A stretch of DNA of 64,000 nt from Gambelia wislizenii. Its lineage: Eukaryota > Chordata > Lepidosauria > Squamata > Crotaphytidae. The DNA is taken from assembly GCA_030847615.1 (NCBI GenBank), contig JAUMIR010000001.1, forward strand, positions 256,497,187 to 256,561,186, read 5' to 3'. A program made the translations under genes and the position numbers. Below the pieces are notes generated by a model. It was not told the DNA's origin. It was given only the letters and a program-made list of their open reading frames with translations, and did not search any database. Shown in pieces: positions 57,211-64,000 of the stretch. Within the stretch, counting starts at the first letter, position 1, and every line of letters begins with the position of its first letter.

Positions 57211-57420
57211 CCTGGCTTTTAAAAGTACACAAGCAGTCAAAGATGATATGGAAAGCCAGCAAAGATTCAGGAAAGTTACAGTTGCTTCCAGCACCAGATC
57301 AATGCTTCAGTCTGTGTTTCCCAGAAGTGAATAACAAATAAGAGAGGTGAGGAGGAGGAGCCAGGTTGGAATCACTTGGAACAAATAAAAACATTCTTGT
57401 GCCATCATGCATTTTCAATC
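57211..57420 (-). promoter_or_regulatory. AOX 5' UTR and proximal upstream region
   Basis: Sequence just upstream of the start codon. The context at the ATG is a good initiation context. I see no clear TATA box at a usual distance and no CpG-rich stretch. The transcription start and any noncoding first exon cannot be placed from sequence alone. Confidence 0.3.
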
Positions 57421-57479
57421 TAATTGGGGCTGGGCTTATACATGCTGTGCAGTTTGGTTTTTAAGATGTATATAGTTAT

Positions 57480-57665
57480 ATTGTATTTTAATATTTTAAC
57501 GTTTAAATATTTAAATACTGTAAATTATTTAATCTGGTTTTTTTAATTTCATATTTATATTTATATTTTTAATGTTTGTGTATTGTCTTAAACTCGCTGT
57601 TAGCCTCCTCAAGTCCCTATATTGTGAGAAAGGTGAGATACAAATAAATTGCTGCTGATGATGAT
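57480..57665 (+). repeat. LINE 3' tail upstream of AOX
   Basis: A/T-rich run then CTCAAGTCCCTATATTGTGA, GATACAAATAAATTG and a (GAT)n tract. Antisense to AOX, about 270 bp upstream of the start codon. Confidence 0.5.
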
Positions 57666-58198
57666 GATGACAGAAGAATTGGGCCCCCAAACTAATTCTA
57701 CCCAGACTTTTTGTCACCAACAATCAAATTCAATCCCCAACACTTGTATATGGCATGGCTGGGCTGGGGTGCCCCCCCCCCCGGCCCAAGGCCGGTGGAA
57801 GACACACTGTCAAGGGGTATATAGTACAGGAGCAAACAAAAAAATCAAAATGTGTAAGTGGGACCCATCTGCAATAGCTACAAGAACTATGCAAGGAGGT
57901 TAGCGACAGAGCAAAAGTCACACCTCAACCCCATCTCAGCTCTCATATTTTTCCACGCCTCAGACTGCCAAGCTAGTGCAAGAAGTATCAAACAAAATTG
58001 CTAATATAAATGGACATTTTCATGCCACTGGATGACTGTTAATGTTTGGCCATGATGCAAAGAAGGACTCCAAAATCCATTTGCCTAGTGGAAGAAACCC
58101 AACTCACCACAGAGACATGTATGTGAGCACACATACTCAAGTGATGTGTGTTTATTTTGGGCTGTAGTGGGGTTAGAGAGGAGATCAGTTTTTACAAT

Positions 58199-58397
58199 TA
58201 CAGTGGGCCCTTGGTATCCGCTAGCGTTTGGTTCCAGGACACCCATGTATAGAATGGTGTAATAAAATTGTATCCCTTATATAAAAAAGCAAAATTGGGG
58301 TTGGCTTTTTGGAATGTGTATGTGTGTGGAATATTTTCAAGCTGTGGATAGTTGAATCCAAGGATGCAGAAACTGTGGATATGGAGGACTGATTGTA
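58199..58397 (+). mobile_element. TA-flanked DNA transposon (ACAGTGGGCCCTTGGTATCC)
   Basis: TACAGTGGGCCCTTGGTATC at the left; GGAGGACTGATTGTA at the right. The interior has CCCTTATATAAAAAAGCAAA and GAATATTTTCAAGCTGTGGA, typical of this family. Confidence 0.6.
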
Positions 58398-58599
58398 TAA
58401 CAAGGGCAGAGGAGTGACCCTCATCCATGCAGAGGGGATGTTTTGGATCCTCAGATCTGTTTTGTTGCATAATTCTCACAGAACTAGACCAACAAGGTAG
58501 GCATTTTACAACATAATCACCTGAAGAGTTGTAAACATTGTCCTTCAGTTTCAGAGCTTTATTTTCACATGTAGGGATTTATTTTGACAGACAAAAACC

Positions 58600-58632
58600 A
58601 CTGAGACAACACATACACACACACACATACAC
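58600..58632 (+). repeat. (AC)n microsatellite
   Basis: Short CACACACACACATACAC run. Confidence 0.75.
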
Positions 58633-59214
58633 TGCATTTGTGTTGGTTAGTATTTCTCCAAGAAAAGGAAACTTGACAGCTATTCAAAACAAATGTTCCA
58701 CTTTGTGTGAATGTGTGTTTTCTGCCACTGGGTGTTTGTTTGGGTATTGTGGCATACCTTTGACTCTGCACCCACAAACATGGGTGGACATGGAGGAATA
58801 CATTGGAATTTTCATTGGAGTCAGAAAAACGCCTCAGATTAATTGACCTTATTAAAAATATGCCTGGATGAAAGTTAACAATGGGCTATGCTTAAATCTG
58901 TTGTGGGCAACCTTGGGCCTTTCAATTACTGTTGGACTGAGGCGAGGGTTTTTCTATAACAAAAGAGGGCCTTGATTCTGCCAGTTTTCTCTTGCCACAG
59001 GGTGCCTTGTAGATAATGGAATAAAGTATCTAGGCAGACTTTGGCTCCCATAGGGTTCTATGTGCATAGTAGAATAGGTATCATTATTCCATACCTAATT
59101 CCCCACCCTAAACTATTTTGCACTGTAACCATCTCTCCCTGCTGGCTATTAACATGCCAGATGTCTGTGGCCAGTATAAAGTAAAAGTGAGAGAAAAGCA
59201 TCCAAGCTAATTAT

Positions 59215-59405
59215 GTTTTTATGGAATACTGTTTTAAACTTTTAACCGTTTTAACTCATTAATATGCTTCATTTGTTTTCAGTTTATTTAAACTATTGTA
59301 TTGCTTTAACTTCTTTTCTCTATCTATATCAAATTTACTTATGTGCTGCTTTGAATGCTCATGATATGGGGTAGGATATAAATATTTAAATAAACATATA
59401 AATTA
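59215..59405 (+). repeat. LINE 3' tail
   Basis: T/A-rich with GTGCTGCTTTGAATGCTCAT and GGATATAAATATTTAAATAA. Confidence 0.45.
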
Positions 59406-59479
59406 AATACTCAATTATCTTTATTTAGGCACCATGATATCAAGGTACACACTTGTCCACTAAAGTAGAATGGGACATA

Positions 59480-59959
59480 GGACTTTATTACATGAGGCTG
59501 GTATTTTGCAATTACAGTCATCCCTGCATATTCACAGGGGTTAGAGGCGCAAGACCCCCGCGGAAATGAAAAAAACGCAAAAAATAGCCCTCCCAGAACT
59601 CCTCCTCCGCCACCCCCACCACCTTTGCTTACCCCATCACCACCACCATGCAGCCACCGCTGCCGCCACCCCCCACCATGCCCGAGCCGCCATGCACCAT
59701 AACCCAGCAGCCACCCCCACCCCAAACGGAGCCAAGCCCCAGGAAAGTGGGGAGTTTTGGTCTAAAATACCTGACTCCCCACTCTCCCGAGGCTTGGCTC
59801 TGTTTGGGGTGGGGAACCAAGCCCCAGGAGAGCGGGGAGTTCGGGCCTAATGTGCCCAACTCCCTGCTCTTCCAGGGCTTGGCTCTGAGTAACTTGTATG
59901 TTCCCATTTCCTTCACTAAAACAATTGCTGTGAGAAAACAGGCTGGTGTGATAAAGTCC
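59480..59959. mobile_element. GGACTTT-family element with GC-rich interior
   Basis: Left GGACTTTATTACATGAGGC and right GGCTGGTGTGATAAAGTCC are inverted ends; flanks ATA and ATG differ by one base. It contains a CAGTCATCCCTGCATATTCA stretch resembling the TA-flanked family, then GC-rich CCACC repeats and two near-identical AAGCCCCAGGAAAGTGGGGA units, one followed by an inverted partner. Overlapping open frames rich in Pro are not supported as genes. Confidence 0.5.
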
Positions 59960-59974
59960 ATGAACAATTACCAT

Positions 59975-60110
59975 AGAATCATAGAGTTGGAAGAGACCTC
60001 AAGGGCCATCCAGTCCAACCCTCTGCCATGCAGGAATACACAATCAAAGCAGTCCCAAAAGATGGCCATCCAGCCTGTTTAAAAACCTCCAAAGAAGTAG
60101 ACTCTATCAA
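59975..60110 (-). mobile_element. CR1 3' end fragment, minus strand
   Basis: TAGAATCATAGAGTTGGAAG, CCATCCAGTCCAACCCTCTG, AAGATGGCCATCCAGCCTGT. Truncated near 60110. Confidence 0.75.
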
Positions 60111-60532
60111 TTTCCAGTTTCCTGTTGCTTTTCTGGCCGATACCAGCAGCACCACAGCGGTGGTTGGCTAGCAGCGGCAGCAGACCCCCAGTTTCCCTGG
60201 GGGTAAAAATCTGAATGAATTATTGTGTGGACAAGCTCCCTGACAAGTGATGTAGATTTGGGGTTTGGCCAGTTAGGGTGTGGCATTTAAATCCAGGCTG
60301 GAGTAGTCTGAATTTAATGTGCCACAGCTCCAGGCCAAAGTAGTCCAAACTTCATCTGGATTTTTATCCCCTGTGTAGACAAGCTCGAAGTCTCTCTCAC
60401 AAAGCCTAGGCCCAGGCCTTCTCCAAGCCAAGGCCTCCTAAGTTATTTAATGTGGGGGACCAGCAAACCCCCCTCCCGCTAGTACAATAATAGTTTGTGG
60501 AATGATGCTAGTCCATAGACCACTATTTTGAG

Positions 60533-60811
60533 TAGCCCTGGTGGCACAGTGGTTAAATGCCAGTATCACAAGTTACCATGTTGCAAGTTCGATTCCAGAG
60601 GGCTCCAAGGTTTACTCAGCCTTCCATCCTTTCGTAGGTCAGTAAAATGAGTACCCAGCTTGGGGGGTGGCAATTAGCTAACACACATTGGAAACTGCTT
60701 AATGCAGTGTAGATGTGTAAATTGCTATTGCTTAAAAACAATTTGTAAGCTGCTCTGATAGCCTTGTGGCTGAACAGCGGGGTATAAATAACGAAATTAA
60801 AAAAAATAAAT
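60533..60811 (+). mobile_element. Sauria SINE, plus strand
   Basis: TAGCCCTGGTGGCACAGTGG head, box-B-like CAAGTTCGATTCCAGAGGG, GTAAAATGAGTACCCAGCTT, GTAAGCTGCTCTGATAGCC and an A-rich end. About 3.4 kb upstream of AOX. Confidence 0.85.
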
Positions 60812-62855
60812 TACAGGGGAAGAGCCCAGTAGCACAGAGCAATCTGACCAATACAGGCGTCTTTCCTCCTCAGTTCCCTCCTCCATCCAGCAGCCCACAG
60901 CAAGCAAGGCCAAGACAAACAGGGCAACTTAATCTCTTTCCAGCCACTGGTTAAAGATGTGAATATGCTTGCAACATTAAGGTACATACTTACCCTTAGA
61001 GGAACTGAAGAATTAAATATGCAAAAAATGAATAATTAATTCATCCCCCCCCACACACTGTTGTGTACTTCCCATCCTGCAGCAGCCAAAGAAGTAGAAG
61101 CAGGAGCCAGGAAATGCACATCTTAATGATGTTAGGATACAGGGCAAGTTGTACTAGATGTGGTGGAGTGGGAAACTCAACACACGAAGTTGCCATATTC
61201 AAATCAATCAAGGAGTGTGAGTGACAGCACAAACTGACATTGAAATACAGTGGAGATTGTGATCTTAATATAAGCACACTGAGGTTTTGAGAGCCACTTT
61301 CTAAGCAGAATTCTGCTGGAGTGCTGAACTTGCAGAAACAAACATTGAGTTTCATCTCTATACAGAGGCAGAAGAGAAATACCATCATTATCCTCCATTT
61401 GGTTCTTTAAGAATATGCCCTGTGTTTCTACTTTTAAATGTGATGTATCTGCTAATCTTTTTTTCATTAAGTCTGCTTAACAGATACAGTGAATCTAGCA
61501 ACCACCCCGATTTATAGGATTTCTAGTAACTCCATCCCTTTTGTTAGACTGATTACAACTGTGTCTTCTAGCTCCTTCCAATAAATTCTCCTTCATTCCA
61601 TTGCTCATAAACATGACTGGGAATTTATTATTTCATATGGCAACGCTAATGAAACTTGTCCAGAAGCTTCTGAAAGCAAATCCACTGTCACACAGCCAGA
61701 GCATAGTAAAATGCTAGCCAAGTGATTCAGTCTTGCAAAGGTACATAAGAGAGGTCATAAAATGGAAGGTGTGAAGTACTATTAGTTGCAGATCTTATTA
61801 CTGGCATACCCATATGCTTTACAAATTTCAGTCTGTGGTACATCAAAGTTGTTATGGCAAGGCACATAATCAAATTGTAACACACTTTCCCCTACGTTTA
61901 GCACAAATTACAGTATCTCACATGAAGAAATTTTCTGGTTACTGTGTGATTTCATAGAAATATTCTTGTGATGGAAATATTACTGTGTGATTTCATAGAA
62001 ATACACTCAGATTCTTGGTTTTTATTATCTGAATGTATGTACTGCCAAAATTGCAGAAGATAATGCATATTGCTTGGGATGGGGAAACTATAAAATGTAG
62101 TTGCTGTTTTTAGTACTTGCCACATTTCTTTCATTTATATATTTTCCTGCCCTGAAAAATCTGAATAAAATGACTGCCAGAGGCAGCAATGTGGCTAAAG
62201 GTGGTGGCAAATGGAGGAGAAAATTAAGAAAGGCTGGGGAAACATGAATCAGGAAGAGGAGAGGGGAATGTTGGTGAGGAGAGCAAATGGGTTCGCCAAA
62301 GGGGGCACAGTAATGAAGAAATTGGGCTACGTAAGAACTAGAAATCCAGGGAAGCAGGTATGTGAATTTTAATATATTTATTGTTCATAAACAGATCATT
62401 ATGTCTTTAATTGCTGTAGCTCTCTAATACAAATTTTGAATAGGTTAGGAAACGAAAATGCTAATATAAAGCCAGCAAGGTTTATTTCCCATGATGAAAC
62501 AAATATTGAGCTAAAATGAGCTGAATTTCTTAATTAGTCAATGGCTGACATTGGCAGATGGCATGTTCTACATGTCCCTGGTTTTCATTCAAAGGGAGAT
62601 GGCCCAAGAAGCAGCAGATTTGTCCTTTGGGATCTAGGAGAATGGGAAAAAAAAAGTCAATGGAATTATTAGTTTGGAAGAGGCCTTTACCAAGTCTGAC
62701 TGCTAAATTGTCTTCAGTTTCTGTGAGACAGAATCAATAACTTCCAGGAGGCAAGAAAGAGGAGCAGCTGCAGCATGGAGGAGATTTGGAAAGTCAATGA
62801 GGGCAGGAGAGAGCAAGAGAGAGCGTGCTGGTGCATGCAGTCTGTGGCAGCTGGT
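60812..62855. other. Upstream flank, no feature recognised
   Basis: About 2 kb with no recognised gene or repeat, except a 41-bp tandem duplication near 61939-62003 built on ACTGTGTGATTTCATAGAAA. Open frames lack conserved motifs. Confidence 0.4.
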
Positions 62856-62859
62856 GGCT

Positions 62860-63045
62860 TCCATGGCAATGGGAAGATAAATCTCCTCTGGGTTCTAGTC
62901 TGACCTTGGAAGCATCTATCCAAAGCACTAAAACCTATCCCCAAAATAGACTCAGCACTTTGGGAGGCTCTGTTAAAGTTCAGACCAAAACCCGGCGCAG
63001 ATTCATTGCTCTACTGGCATAGACACCACCTGCCACTGCATGCAG
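62860..63045 (+). repeat. Unclassified dispersed repeat, copy 1
   Basis: Contains AAAGTTCAGACCAAAACCCG then CTCTACTGGCATAGACACCA. A diverged direct copy lies at 63725-63895 with the same order of motifs. Confidence 0.35.
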
Positions 63046-63724
63046 TGACAACTACTGTGAAGTTCTCTTTCCATGAGAATGGTGTGGGAGAACTTTTCAG
63101 TGAATGGATCCTTATCTTAATTATTACTGTTTTGTTATTATTTTACCTGTCAAGTGCCATGTACAGTGATGGCGCTGTACAAATAGATGGTGATGATGAT
63201 GAAGAAGAGTAAGAATGATGCCATTTGGACTCCTACCTCAGGCACTAAAATCTTTTGTTTTAACTGTGCAGTACTACAGAAAACTTTTAAACTCACTTAC
63301 ATTTTGGACTAGGTATTCAAAAATCTATTGTTATAAGCTAGCTACAAAATAACATTAAACATAGATTTAAAAGAGGAGGTGAAATCACTGGAGCTCTAGA
63401 AATTGTACTTCTCTCTGGGGACCTACATATTTTAGCTGTTCTAACAATAGAGAGGCAGTCAGGAATAAATCATGTGTCCCCCTCCGTTGGAACATGGAAC
63501 TTAAAATCTGACATTGTGAGGCATGGGGTGGGTTTGTCCCCTTTGGCTTAGTTATGACTTCAGCTTTGTGGAACCTGTGGAATTCACCAGATAGAGCAAA
63601 TTGTAAGGTGAACTTCATGCTCAAAAGATGAGAGCACAAAGAAAGAAGAACTAATAGTAAGAGTGAATAAAGGGAGGGGAAATCTCTAGAAGCAGTGATA
63701 GTGAGTGACTTTCATGCCAATGAA

Positions 63725-63895
63725 GAGGTGAATACTTTCCTAGTTTGGGTCTGAACTTTAAAGGTGATATCCAAGGTACTGAACCTTTTTTGGGGGGGAT
63801 ATGATTCAGCAGGTTGGACAGCTCCTTTGAAGTTTAGACTAAAACGGACTCACCGCTCCACTGATATGAACGCCATCAGTCACCACTGCCAAGAG
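63725..63895 (+). repeat. Unclassified dispersed repeat, copy 2
   Basis: Contains GAAGTTTAGACTAAAACGGA then CTCCACTGATATGAACGCCA, matching copy 1 at 62860-63045 with many changes. Family unknown. Confidence 0.35.
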
Positions 63896-64000
63896 GCCCT
63901 AAAAGTTTTGAGCAGCGCTTGCTGGCACATATAGCTATGTCCTCTGATAGCATTCTGCCCCTTTCTGCCCATATCTGTTGCCTGAGGTAGCCACTTCACC

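Larger units (their letters stand above)
54741..55454 (-). mobile_element. Penelope-like element remnant with inverted terminal repeats
   Basis: Bounded by the octamer TATTATTG on both sides (54733-54740 and 55455-55462). Two arms of about 240 bp (54741-54990 and 55215-55454) are inverted copies of a terminal repeat containing GATGCCAGCCACAGATGCAGG. The middle, on the minus strand, encodes the end of a Penelope-type protein ([20 protein letters not shown] then [12 protein letters not shown]). RT and GIY-YIG domains are absent. Confidence 0.75.
54464..55569 (+). mobile_element. hAT MITE interrupted by a Penelope-like element
   Basis: Ends CAGTGGTTCTTAACCTGTGG and GGTTAAGAGCCACTG. The flanking octamers AAATGAAA (54456-54463) and AAATAAAA (55570-55577) match at 7 of 8. 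Sister of 45848-46214; the extra length is the insertion at 54741-55454. In intron 1. Confidence 0.85.

Noticed and set aside
646..57210. Xanthine dehydrogenase (XDH) instead of aldehyde oxidase
   Set aside because: [19 protein letters not shown] and the Ile after FGGK are oxidase-type; the Glu required in XDH is absent.
59411..60082. Gly-rich and Pro-rich open frames up to 144 codons
   Set aside because: They lie inside a GGACTTT-family element and a CR1 end; composition explains them.
62756..63022. Possible upstream gene exon (open frames of 60-76 codons)
   Set aside because: The segment is partly shared with the repeat at 63725-63895 and lacks splice-supported, conserved coding.

Overview
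The window is vertebrate nuclear DNA and almost certainly comes from a squamate reptile. It contains four Sauria-type tRNA SINEs, a 5S-rRNA-derived SINE, CR1 and L2-like LINE remnants, a Penelope-like element and many short DNA transposons. These are the normal intron and intergenic content of lizard or snake genomes. I cannot name the species.

One gene is recognisable. It lies on the minus strand from the start codon at 57210 to the left edge of the window and encodes a molybdo-flavoenzyme of the xanthine dehydrogenase/aldehyde oxidase family. I placed 22 coding exons by hand (exon 1 at 57157-57210 to exon 22 at 646-779). All 22 introns begin with GT and the 21 acceptors in the window end in AG. 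The exon lengths keep a single open frame of 2504 nt, which gives 834 complete codons. These cover both 2Fe-2S domains, the FAD domain and the start of the molybdenum-cofactor domain; roughly the last 500 residues lie beyond position 1. Diagnostic residues (LGGHIVS rather than [20 protein letters not shown] in place of the XDH NAD-side loop, and GGAFGGKI with no Glu after FGGK) make it an aldehyde oxidase, not a xanthine dehydrogenase. The paralogue (AOX1 or another AOX) cannot be fixed here.

Layout: 1-645 intron 22; 646-29304 exons 22 to 8, carrying the molybdenum, FAD and linker exons; 29305-39293 the long intron 7; 39294-57210 exons 7 to 1, carrying the linker and both Fe-S domains; 57211-64000 upstream flank with no recognisable gene. 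The introns are filled with transposable elements, often nested: Sauria SINE in CR1, L2-like LINE in CR1, LINE pieces in a TA-flanked DNA transposon, an LTR-like block in a Tc1-like remnant, and a Penelope-like element in a hAT MITE.

I found no CRISPR, operon or prokaryotic feature and no clearly new protein system. The most unusual items are: a Penelope-like element with inverted terminal repeats carrying decayed hammerhead-ribozyme cores; a MITE-like family with GGAGATT(A/T)TCAGA or GGACTTT(T/A)TCAGAC ends, 3-bp target duplications and consensus splice-donor sequences inside; a 324-bp fold-back element; and a (GT)n tract that begins inside the 5' splice site of AOX intron 13.
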